From positions 1-64,000 of the forward strand of contig NZ_VNJI01000032.1 of NCBI RefSeq assembly GCF_007786445.1: a DNA stretch of 64,000 nt. Reading direction: 5' to 3'. Source of the DNA: Paenibacillus cremeus. GTDB lineage: Bacteria; Bacillota; Bacilli; Paenibacillales; NBRC-103111. The translations under genes were made by a program, and so were the position numbers. This document shows positions 50,926 through 59,037 of the stretch, in pieces. The first letter of the stretch is position 1, and every line of letters starts with the position of its first letter. The notes beneath the pieces were generated by a model. It saw only the letters and a program-made list of their open reading frames with translations, was not told the origin of the DNA and made no database searches.

Positions 50926-53304
50926 ATGAGGAGAAAAAGCATAAGACCGGCACACCTGAAGGTGTTCGCCACCGTATTATCGTTTTTTGTTTTACTGCAG
51001 TGCGTAAGTGTCATGCCATTCTCAACCCCTACGGTGCAAGCTTCCACTACCACGGATTTTAACACTCGAGCCAGCTCCCTTATCTCGCACTTTGCCGCAC
51101 AAGCCAGCACCACCACCAACTACCAAAAAGATTATTGGGTCGCCGAATCCAAATTTTACGACTATGCTGTCAATGGCAACACGGCGAGGCTAGCCGAAGC
51201 CCGGTCCTTCGTAAGCTATGCGCTGGACAATACCACCGAGCACTTCACCCTGCTGGCCGCGATGGACTGCTACTTGCGCTACGGCTACTTGTACGACCAA
51301 GCACTGATCGACAAAACGAAGAGCGTCATGGTCGGCAATACGCACTATGGGGATGACCTTAGCACGCAGAACAAAATTATTATGGCAGCCACTGCCCGCT
51401 ACCTGGCTTCTGAAACGTGGCCCACGGACACGTTTGGAAGCAGCTTCACTACCGCGGACCCGACAGGGCAGCAGACGGTCAATGATTATATCAACATTTA
51501 TGTGCATTATGGCGAGCGTGAATTCAACTCCAACACGTACTTCGCTTACCACTACAATGCCTTCCGTGCACTGGCGGACCTAGCGAAAGACGCCACGCTG
51601 AAAAATAAAGCCGGCTTGGCGGCGGAGTGGATGCTGGCCTCGGCAGCAGGCGAGTGGCTGAACGGCCATTGGGCGGCGGCGCAAGAGCGGATCTACGAGC
51701 CGATTCATGCGCAAACGGACTATCGCGCAGGCAGCGCTTTGCTGTGGCTTTATTTCGGCGGCCCGTCCACAGCGGACATGGACGGCGACGAATTGTACTA
51801 CAGTGCGCAAGCCGTAGCCTCCAGCTACCGGATGCCGGATATCATAGCGCAGATTGCGCAAGCACGAACGACCGCTTATACGCATAAGGAGACCCATTTT
51901 TACGACAAAACGGAATGGACGACAGGCTACTACCAATACCTGACCACTTACATGAACAAAAATTACGGTGTCTACAGCGATCGCGATTATATCAACCCGA
52001 TGAGCAACTACGTCAACCGGTTCACAGGCTACTTCAAGCAAATGCTTCGCTGGGGCGTGGCATGGCAGGGAACTACCGGCAACAGCACCTTCCTTGTGCA
52101 GCATCCGCTGGGCACTAAGGTAACGAACTTCGGAGCTACGGCATATGAGCATGTCCTGCAGCACAACGGGACGATTATCGGGGTGTACGACATTCCTGCC
52201 ACCGACCCGAATCCTTGGATTTATGGCTGGATTCCGACGAACTACACGGCCGTAATCAATAACTCCACGACGACGGGACGCATTTATTTGAACTACGGTC
52301 CGGTTATGGTCGCGCTTCACGTGACTTCGCCGTTCACTTGGACAACGGGCACGCAGAACTTCCAGCAAAATGCCACCAAAATCGGTATCGTAGTGGAGAC
52401 GGCCGACCCAAGCACCTATGCCGGAGCGGATGATACGACGAAGCTGAACAATTTCAAAACGGCTGTCGATGCTAAATTCAGCACCGTGGTGTTCAACTCC
52501 ACGCCTTCGGACGGCCCGATCATTTCTTATACGGCACTGGACGGCACGACGATGGAAACCAAGCACAACATGTACAATACCGGATATGACAAAATCAATG
52601 GGGCCGCCTTCACCTTCTCCACCACCACTTGGCCGCTGCTGGATGATCCTTGGATGCATCAGGATTATAACGGCAATACGCTGACGCTTACCTTTGGCAG
52701 CAAGCAGCGTGTGTATAATTTCTCCACTTGGACGGTGACGGACAATTCGACGCTGGTGAACGATACGTTCGAGACCATGAGCACAGGCGCAGCCCCATCC
52801 GGCTGGACGATCACGAACGGCTCCTCGACGAGCACAACGGTCGCCGACAATCCGGGCCCGACGGATAAGAGTCTACGCCTGTTGGACACGAACACCTCCG
52901 GCAATACAGTCGCTGTCCGCACCTTCACAGGACAGACCGGCACTATCGTCGCGGAGTGGAAATACAGGGATGACCTGGTCGGCTCCCAGCCGAAATTCAT
53001 CCTGCGCAGCGGTTCCACCGATGGGGTCAGCTTATACCGCTCCGGCACGGGGCTGTACTACAATAACAGCGCCGGTACCGGCGTCGCCATTCCGGGCTTC
53101 ACCTTCACGGCGAACACGTGGTACACCTTTACGATCGTGGCGAATCCTGCCACCGACACATTCGATCTGTACGTGGATGGCGTGCTGAAGCAATCGGGCG
53201 CCCAGTTCCGCAACGCGGTCACGCAGCTGGACAGCATTTACCTGGCCAGCAGCTCGGGCAGCACGAACGATTTTTACATTGACTCAGTCTTGATTACGAA
53301 GTAA
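50926..53304 (+). CDS. Large secreted protein, unknown family, possible polysaccharide enzyme
   Basis: A 792-residue exported protein. ATG 50926 has GGAGG seven bases before it. The signal peptide (residues 1-40) ends in an A-type site at TVQAS. Residues 45-380 are helix-rich with many aromatic residues (YVHYGEREFNSNTYFAYHYN, and DRDYINPMSNYVNRFTGYFK), as in alpha-toroid lyases. Residues 380-600 look beta-rich. Residues 605-792 resemble a LamG/concanavalin-type carbohydrate-binding domain (DTFETMSTGAAPSGW at the start, WYTFTIVANPATDTFDLYVDG near the end). I do not recognise the family of the main part. The GH105 and cre context suggests a polysaccharide lyase. Confidence 0.8.
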   Translation: MRRKSIRPAHLKVFATVLSFFVLLQCVSVMPFSTPTVQASTTTDFNTRASSLISHFAAQASTTTNYQKDYWVAESKFYDYAVNGNTARLAEARSFVSYALDNTTEHFTLLAAMDCYLRYGYLYDQALIDKTKSVMVGNTHYGDDLSTQNKIIMAATARYLASETWPTDTFGSSFTTADPTGQQTVNDYINIYVHYGEREFNSNTYFAYHYNAFRALADLAKDATLKNKAGLAAEWMLASAAGEWLNGHWAAAQERIYEPIHAQTDYRAGSALLWLYFGGPSTADMDGDELYYSAQAVASSYRMPDIIAQIAQARTTAYTHKETHFYDKTEWTTGYYQYLTTYMNKNYGVYSDRDYINPMSNYVNRFTGYFKQMLRWGVAWQGTTGNSTFLVQHPLGTKVTNFGATAYEHVLQHNGTIIGVYDIPATDPNPWIYGWIPTNYTAVINNSTTTGRIYLNYGPVMVALHVTSPFTWTTGTQNFQQNATKIGIVVETADPSTYAGADDTTKLNNFKTAVDAKFSTVVFNSTPSDGPIISYTALDGTTMETKHNMYNTGYDKINGAAFTFSTTTWPLLDDPWMHQDYNGNTLTLTFGSKQRVYNFSTWTVTDNSTLVNDTFETMSTGAAPSGWTITNGSSTSTTVADNPGPTDKSLRLLDTNTSGNTVAVRTFTGQTGTIVAEWKYRDDLVGSQPKFILRSGSTDGVSLYRSGTGLYYNNSAGTGVAIPGFTFTANTWYTFTIVANPATDTFDLYVDGVLKQSGAQFRNAVTQLDSIYLASSSGSTNDFYIDSVLITK

Positions 53305-53314
53305 TCGTTGGAGT

Positions 53315-53376
53315 AAGCCGTCAGAACGATGGAACTGTGGTGTGGTCCAGCCTCAGCCTCCTCCTTCTGGCGGCTT
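53315..53376 (+). terminator. Terminator after the secreted protein gene
   Basis: AAGCCGTCAGAA (53315-53326) pairs with TTCTGGCGGCTT (53365-53376) around a GC-rich loop, then TTCT. It is ten bases after the stop. Confidence 0.75.
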
Positions 53377-53421
53377 TCTATTCGCCTTTAATATTAATAA
53401 TATTTTATATTCATTTAGTTT

Positions 53422-53450
53422 TTGCAATATTAAGAAAGATTAGGTACACT
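53422..53450 (+). promoter_or_regulatory. Promoter of the ArsR-type gene
   Basis: TTGCAA (53422-53427) and TACACT (53445-53450) are 17 bases apart, about 45 bases before the ATG. Confidence 0.5.
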
Positions 53451-53496
53451 AGGGCTAGAAAGTTGCAACCAGGAAGATAGAAGGTGAAGCTAACAG

Positions 53497-54411
53497 ATGG
53501 AAGACAACAACACAAATAAACGCGTCGCCGCTCCTCTGCTGCTGGATCTGGCCAAATCGCTCTCCAGCGAGCTGCGGCTCAGAATATTAGAAGCGCTGAG
53601 TGAAAAGCCGATGAGTGTCGGCGAGCTGACGAAGATGCTCGGCGTAGCGCAGCCGACGATCTCGATCAACGTGCAGATGCTGGAGGAGGTCGGATTGATC
53701 GAAACCGCGCAGAAGCTGGGTAGAGGCAAAATCTGCTCCCGCACCTGCGATTCGTTGACCCTGGATCTGCCCATGGTGCCGAGTGAATCGCTCAAGGTGA
53801 AGGAGATCCATATGCCGGTGGGCATGTACACCGCGTTTCAGATCAAAGCGCCTTGCGGGCTGGTGAACAATGAGGGCACCGTCGGCAGTGTGGATGAAAT
53901 CGCCACGTTTTATATGCCGGAGCGTGCGGAGGCGAACCTGATCTGGTTCAGCGAGGACGGGTATGTTGAATATTCGTTCCCATACCCTGTCGCCGTGGAT
54001 CAGCTACCGATTCGAGAGCTGAGGGTAAGTGCAGAGCTGTGCTCGGAGACCTTCGAGTACAATGAGGAATGGCTCTCCGATATCACCTTATCGGTCAATG
54101 GCCATGAACTCGGCACCTTTACCAGCCCGGGCGATTTCGGTAAGACGAAGGGGCATCTGACGCCCGTCTGGTGGAAGGGCGGCACGCAATACGGCCTGCT
54201 GACGGAATGGTTGGTGGACGAAACTGCTGCATATATTAATGGCGAACGAAGCGCAGCGGTCACCGTTCATGAGCTGCAGCTAAGTCCTGAAAAGCCGATT
54301 GTGGTCCGCTTCGAGGTCAAGCCCGACGCCCGCCATCGTGGTGGTATAAACTTGTTCGGCAAGCATTTTGGCAATGTGGCGCAAGACATCAAGCTGGTGT
54401 TTTCGCGATAA
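53497..54411 (+). CDS. ArsR-type HTH regulator with a large beta-rich C-terminal domain
   Basis: A 304-residue regulator. The winged helix at residues 14-85 includes LRLRILEALSEKPMSVGELTK and VAQPTISINVQMLEEVGLIE. The C-terminal 200 residues, unusual for ArsR proteins, look like a beta-sandwich (WLSDITLSVNGHELGTF, DIKLVFSR). This could bind a sugar or be an enzyme-like sensor domain. No thiol metal motif of ArsR/SmtB is obvious, so a metal sensor is unlikely. AAGGTG precedes the ATG. It is convergent with the uncharacterised gene at 54555-56249. Confidence 0.83.
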   Translation: MEDNNTNKRVAAPLLLDLAKSLSSELRLRILEALSEKPMSVGELTKMLGVAQPTISINVQMLEEVGLIETAQKLGRGKICSRTCDSLTLDLPMVPSESLKVKEIHMPVGMYTAFQIKAPCGLVNNEGTVGSVDEIATFYMPERAEANLIWFSEDGYVEYSFPYPVAVDQLPIRELRVSAELCSETFEYNEEWLSDITLSVNGHELGTFTSPGDFGKTKGHLTPVWWKGGTQYGLLTEWLVDETAAYINGERSAAVTVHELQLSPEKPIVVRFEVKPDARHRGGINLFGKHFGNVAQDIKLVFSR

Positions 54412-54414
54412 GCG

Positions 54415-54464
54415 GCACAGCAAAGGACCGTCCGAAAAGATCGCCGGACGGTCCTTTGCTGTGC
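54415..54464. terminator. Long hairpin, bidirectional terminator
   Basis: Twenty bases at 54415-54434 pair perfectly with 54445-54464 around a ten-base loop. It lies four bases after the ArsR-type stop and 90 bases before the convergent stop. There is no long T run outside, only TTT within the stem. Confidence 0.75.
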
Positions 54465-54554
54465 ATCCTCTAACTTTTAGCTCGTTGTGAGTTGCTCCTG
54501 CCCCCATACAATACCGCTATACGTAGCCTCCATCCCCTAATCCATTCCTGCTTA

Positions 54555-56249
54555 CTATTCAGCGCTTGTGCGGCCATACTCCATCGTCACTTGGCGTCGT
54601 ACAGGTCCCACCAGGTTGATGGTCACATTTTTCCGCCCAAAGTCCATATTGTCCCCGCGGATTACCTCGTAGGTATGCTCATGGGCGCCCTCCGAGATGC
54701 GAATCCAGTCCGTCCCTTTCCGATAAACGGCAGCACCTTGGCGTAGTTGATACAAGCTGCTCTTCGGCTGAACGATCCCTTCCCCTTCGAGCTCCCCGGC
54801 ATCATCAAAAGCGGCCACCAGCTGTGCTATCAATTGCGGCACCTCTTCCGCCACAACGGCCATCTCAATCGCGTTGTCTTGGAGCGACAGCTCAACAGTC
54901 ACAGGCAGTCTAACGGCATGGGTAAGCTCCCGCAGATGATTCGGCATGTCGCTGAAATAGCCTCCATACGGTGCAGCGATCTCTTGCTCGAGCGGCCCCT
55001 GGTAGCCCCATAACAGATCGACATGCAAACGATAGGTCCGTTCATCCACCTGCTGAATCGTTGGGAACGACACGCCGCCTAGGCCGAAGTATCCGATCAC
55101 CAGACGGAACGCGATCAGCTTGGCCTCCCCGTACTGAACATGCAGCCAATCCTGCTGTCCAGCCATCGCCGTGACACTTAAAGGGCCGTTCCTGTGACGC
55201 AGCACCGCTGCACCATGCATCGGACCGAAGCCTTCCCGGTTGCCCCCTTCTTTGGGGACGCGAACCCGACGTCCAGAGTCGAACAGCTTCGTATATTCGG
55301 TCGGCAATGGCGCGTCGTGCTGATCGGCCCAAGCCATCTTTTCCGGATACAGCAGCCAGTACATCAGCTCCAGCGTCGGCCGCTTGTTCGACTTCGCAGC
55401 CAGCTTGGCCATCGACGCAAACTGCGCATTATTCGTTTCTGCCGCCAGCAGACGGTAAGCGATTTCATATTCGCCGCCCATGAATTCCTGCGAGCCCCGG
55501 TCCTGACGGGAGGAATACTCCGTGACAATGGTATGATCCGCATGCAGAAGGTACAGCATCATATTCAAATTGCGGCAGCCCGCTTCCAGCGACGGTTCAT
55601 GTCCGAAAACCCGGTACACATGATACAGTGCCAGATCGCAATGCGGGTTGTACACCGCGTTACTGCGCTCCGTCCATTCCCCATACTCGGTAAGATCGAA
55701 GCCTTCATTTAAATATTGGTAGGCCCTGTCTCGCAGCGCATCCTCTGGAAAAATTTCATACAACAGCGCAAGCGCTCTGCACATAACCCAGCGATGGTTC
55801 GGGGTATGAATTCCGCCGGTGAGCAGGCACGGCTTGGTATTCTCCAGAAACTGCCTCAGCAGCTGCTCCGCTTCCTTCGCTTCGCTGAAGCCGCTTTTCA
55901 CGAGCACCTGATATGCTATCCCAATCAGATGAACCGCGAACGCCGTATCGGGAGGCGAGTCAATATTGCAATTCATTAACGAGATGCATCCGCTGGCAAG
56001 CTGTCTCCGATGCAGCTGCTTCGTTGCGGCAATTATTCGCTGCAGCATGTCCGAATCGCGATAGTACCGGGATTGCGAATGACAGTACAGCGGTACAGCC
56101 GTAGCTAAAAGCTCGGTCACGTTGGTCACCGTAATATCCGTTGAACCAAACCAGTAGCTGGCTGGGTCCGCCACAATTTGTGGTTCAAGCCGTCTCCACC
56201 GTTGTTCTTGTTTCTCCACTAAGCTGATTTCAGAATGCACCGCGTCCAT
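54555..56249 (-). CDS. Uncharacterised alpha-toroid plus beta-domain protein
   Basis: About 564 residues, no signal peptide, no family recognised. The first 300 residues are helix-rich with repeated aromatic and His motifs (HTPNHRWVMCRALALLYEIFP, NAVYNPHCDLALYHVYRVFGH, SRQDRGSQEFMGGEYEIAYRLL), resembling (alpha/alpha) barrel glycan enzymes. The rest is beta-rich, similar in plan to heparinase II/III and chondroitin-lyase-like proteins. A cytoplasmic glycan-processing enzyme is plausible. The start is uncertain: ATG 56249 directly follows GAAGGGG; ATG 56258 and GTG 56240 are alternatives. Confidence 0.75.
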   Translation of the reverse strand: MDAVHSEISLVEKQEQRWRRLEPQIVADPASYWFGSTDITVTNVTELLATAVPLYCHSQSRYYRDSDMLQRIIAATKQLHRRQLASGCISLMNCNIDSPPDTAFAVHLIGIAYQVLVKSGFSEAKEAEQLLRQFLENTKPCLLTGGIHTPNHRWVMCRALALLYEIFPEDALRDRAYQYLNEGFDLTEYGEWTERSNAVYNPHCDLALYHVYRVFGHEPSLEAGCRNLNMMLYLLHADHTIVTEYSSRQDRGSQEFMGGEYEIAYRLLAAETNNAQFASMAKLAAKSNKRPTLELMYWLLYPEKMAWADQHDAPLPTEYTKLFDSGRRVRVPKEGGNREGFGPMHGAAVLRHRNGPLSVTAMAGQQDWLHVQYGEAKLIAFRLVIGYFGLGGVSFPTIQQVDERTYRLHVDLLWGYQGPLEQEIAAPYGGYFSDMPNHLRELTHAVRLPVTVELSLQDNAIEMAVVAEEVPQLIAQLVAAFDDAGELEGEGIVQPKSSLYQLRQGAAVYRKGTDWIRISEGAHEHTYEVIRGDNMDFGRKNVTINLVGPVRRQVTMEYGRTSAE

Positions 56250-56298
56250 CCCCTTCATCAAGTTTTAATGAAATCACATTTCTTAATCATACACTATG

Positions 56299-56328
56299 AG
56301 CCCTCAGGCATTATATAGGGCTTTTTTT
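56299..56328 (+). terminator. Orphan plus-strand terminator
   Basis: AGCCCT (56299-56304) pairs with AGGGCT (56317-56322) and is followed by a run of T. No plus-strand gene ends here; the nearest upstream gene has its own hairpin. It may shield the pseudogene promoter region or be a remnant. Confidence 0.5.
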
Positions 56329-56461
56329 ACTTTTCATGGTGAAATGTTACATCATGCCCGCGCAATCAGGAATGGATGAAAAAAAGCCCGCATATTTTTG
56401 TGAAGGAAACGAACGTGGCGATTGTATTCGATACGATGCGATGCCAAAAGGAGATCTCACG

Positions 56462-58334
56462 ATGTTTCCTCATGAGGATAAAAAAGAGGGACCGGACGCC
56501 CCTCGCAAAATCCCTTCACTTGCCGATCGGATGCTCCGCGATCCCAAAGCCAGGCCCGCCATGGCCGAGTGATACAACCCTAAGCTGCTGCTGCAGACGG
56601 GGCTCAAGGCACTGCTGTCCGGCTTATTCGGCAGCTACTCCGACTACCGCCTGATGGAGGCTTACAGCGGGAGCTTGGATCATCAGACCGCCCGGAGCTG
56701 CACCTGCAGGAGCCGGACAGCGGCGTAACAAGGGTTACCTCTCGTGGGTCTGTGCTGATTTTCGGCGGGGATCAAGTGTACCCGACGGCAAGCCGCCAGG
56801 AATACGAGCGCCGGCTGGTGACTCCCTATCATCTGGCCTCAGGGTTCACGGAGGAGCAGCAGCCTCCCCAAGTGTTCGCCATTCCCGGCAATCACGATTG
56901 GTATGACGGGCTGATCGCTTTTACCCGCCTGTTCTGCTCATCCAGGTGGTTCAACGGCTGGCAGACGAAGCATCGAAAAAGCTATTTTGCCCTGAAGCTG
57001 CCTCATGGCTGGTGGGTGCTCGGCGCGGATGTGCAGCTGCAGTCGGATATCGATGATCCGCAGGTGAACTATTTCAAGCAGGTTATCAGCCATATGCAAG
57101 CCGGAGACCGAGTCATGCTGTGCAATGCCGAGCCGTATTGGGTGACGACGGAAAAATACCGTGAAACGGACCCAACCTTCGCTGAGAAAAATTTGGCGTT
57201 CCTAGAGCGGCTCGTTCAAGCCCAAGAGGCTCGCATTCAAGTGTCCATCGCTGGTGACTTGCATCACTATCGACGTTTCGAGCATATTCCTGCCAGCGAT
57301 GACGAGCGGGTCAGTGAGAGCCTCAAGGTGGAGAAAATAACGGCGGGTGGCGGAGGCGCGTTCCTGCATCCGACCCATGAATTCACAACGGAAGCGCTCT
57401 ATGACAACAGCTCAGAAGCGGATAGTCCGATCCACAAGACACGCGAGTTCAAAAGGATGCAGGATTACCCGCGCGTTCACGATTCCAGCCGTCTCTGCTG
57501 GCGTAACCTGCTGGTCCGTGGAACAATAAGTGGTTTGGCAGCTTAACCGCCCTGCTGTATTTCTTCGTGGCTCTCCCGATCACGAGTATCGCTGCTGGCA
57601 CATCCCTACCTAGCTTCAGAGGGATCATGAAGGAAGCCGGCAACCTCATCGCGCATTCTCCCAGCAGCATTATGTGCATCCTTCTGCTCTTATTCGGCTT
57701 CTGGCAGTTTGCAGATTCTACAAGTCGGTGGTTCAAGGGGCTGGCCGGAGGCTTGCACGGGGTAATGCACGCCGCTGCGGCTTTCTTGATTAGCTGCGGC
57801 ACAATATACTCACTTCAAGCGACAGGTATGCTTCCGACGAAGCCCCTGCCTGCAATGGCATTGACCGGTCTGCTGATTGCCGTTGGAGGCTGGATCGTCG
57901 GCTCGATCCTAATGGGGGTTTACTTCCTCATCTCATTAAACGGGTTTGGCTTTCACAGCAATGAAGCGTTCTCCGCCTTGAAGATTGAGGATTGGAAAAA
58001 CTTCATCCGGTTTCATCTTGATCCAGAAGGCCGGCTGACGATCTACCCCGTCGGGGTCGATAAGGTGGTCCGCCGATGGAAGGCGGCTCCAATCTCCAAG
58101 ACCGGCCCGCTGCTCGTCCCGGATGTCACGCCGGAGCAAGCCCGCGCTTTACCGAAGCTGATCGAAGCGCCGATTGTGATCCCCCCGCTTCCGCGTGAGA
58201 AATCGTATGCCTCACTTTACCGCTCCGAACAGCTTGTCCAGCTCGATATGAATGCAGGTAAACCGCTCCGAGGTCAGCACATCACCGATTCCGGCGCCGT
58301 AGCTTTCATGAAGCACAAATTCCCCATTGACTAG
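56462..58334 (+). pseudogene. Decayed metallophosphoesterase membrane protein gene
   Basis: The frame starts at ATG 56462 with AAAGGAG upstream and reads MFPHEDKKEGPDAPRKIPS, but TGA at 56570-56572 stops it. The same frame continues as YNPKLLLQTGLKALLSGLFG to 56726. The homology then moves to the next frame (VLIFGGDQVYPTASRQEYE, FAIPGNHDWYDG, IAGDLHHYRRF: calcineurin-like motifs) to 57546, and moves again near 57510 to a frame with NNKWFGSLTALLYFFVALP and several membrane segments up to 58334. The first metal-binding D-x-G-D block expected before GGDQVYP is missing. So at least one stop, two frame changes and a deletion. The 3' end overlaps the Uma2 gene, so the true end is unclear. Confidence 0.8.
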
Positions 58335-58817
58335 TACAAATTGATCAATCGTGAAATGCGTTGGATCAGCGATCCAATATTCCGTAACTCCATGCTTTTC
58401 AAATTGGCGTTTTTTGCGAATTTTATCATTGGTGCTCGTGCTGGGGGATAAAATTTCTACAACCAAGTCCGGAGCTCCCTCAATGCGGGCCGGAGTGATA
58501 ATATGCTCCCGCTCATGCAGAACCATAACAAGATCCGGCTGAAAGCAATTGTCTTCATCCAAATAAACATCGATGGGTGAAAACAGAATTGTACCGTTCG
58601 CATGGCACGTAGAATGCAAGGCCAAATACAGTTGAGCGGCAATTTTTTGATGCAAAATGGTTGGCGCCGGAGACAAATCATACCGCACACCTTCAATAAT
58701 CTCATAGCGTTCTTCGACATACGGATTCGGCGCCGGTCGGTCCACGTATTCATAAGATTCCACTTGCTCCTTGACGCGCTCCGGCTTTGCTCCCACTTCC
58801 GATTTTCGTTCCTTCAT
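58212..58817 (-). CDS. Uma2-family (DUF820) protein
   Basis: A 201-residue protein of the Uma2 family with a PD-(D/E)XK nuclease-like fold. Motifs are YEIIEGVRYDLSPAP, CFQPDLVMV and PDLVVEILSPST with later YWIADP. The family expanded in cyanobacteria and some Firmicutes; its biological role is not settled although nuclease activity is assumed. GAAGGGGAG precedes the ATG. Its last 120 bases run antisense to the end of the pseudogene, suggesting the pseudogene's end was replaced or read through. Confidence 0.88.
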   Translation of the reverse strand: MKERKSEVGAKPERVKEQVESYEYVDRPAPNPYVEERYEIIEGVRYDLSPAPTILHQKIAAQLYLALHSTCHANGTILFSPIDVYLDEDNCFQPDLVMVLHEREHIITPARIEGAPDLVVEILSPSTSTNDKIRKKRQFEKHGVTEYWIADPTHFTIDQFVLVNGEFVLHESYGAGIGDVLTSERFTCIHIELDKLFGAVK

Positions 58818-58992
58818 AAATACACTCCCCTTCAGATATGAAAAATGGTCTATCTAAGCTTCATGATAAATCAATCTGGGAATAAATACCACCATTCTTC
58901 ACCATTCCTCACGACTCGACAAACTGACCCACTTTTCTAAATTTTTGTTTATAATCAGGTTCGCTTACAATCATTCCCTGCCCATTTTATTG

Positions 58993-59001
58993 TGCTATAA
59001 T
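58993..59001 (+). promoter_or_regulatory. Extended -10 promoter of the second YesN-like gene
   Basis: TGCTATAAT (58993-59001) is a perfect extended -10 element, 37 bases before ATG 59038. No good -35 lies at the usual distance, which fits an extended -10 promoter. Confidence 0.5.
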
Positions 59002-59037
59002 AACTCCAACAAGTCAGAATCGCGATGGGAGGCTGCT

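Noticed and set aside
51580-52659. A 359-residue minus-strand reading frame inside the secreted protein gene.
   Set aside because: Arg- and Val-rich antisense shadow; the plus frame has signal peptide, RBS and terminator.
56752-57546. The calcineurin-like frame as an intact 264-residue gene.
   Set aside because: It starts in the middle of the domain, lacks the first metal-binding block, and its N- and C-terminal continuations are found in the other two frames.
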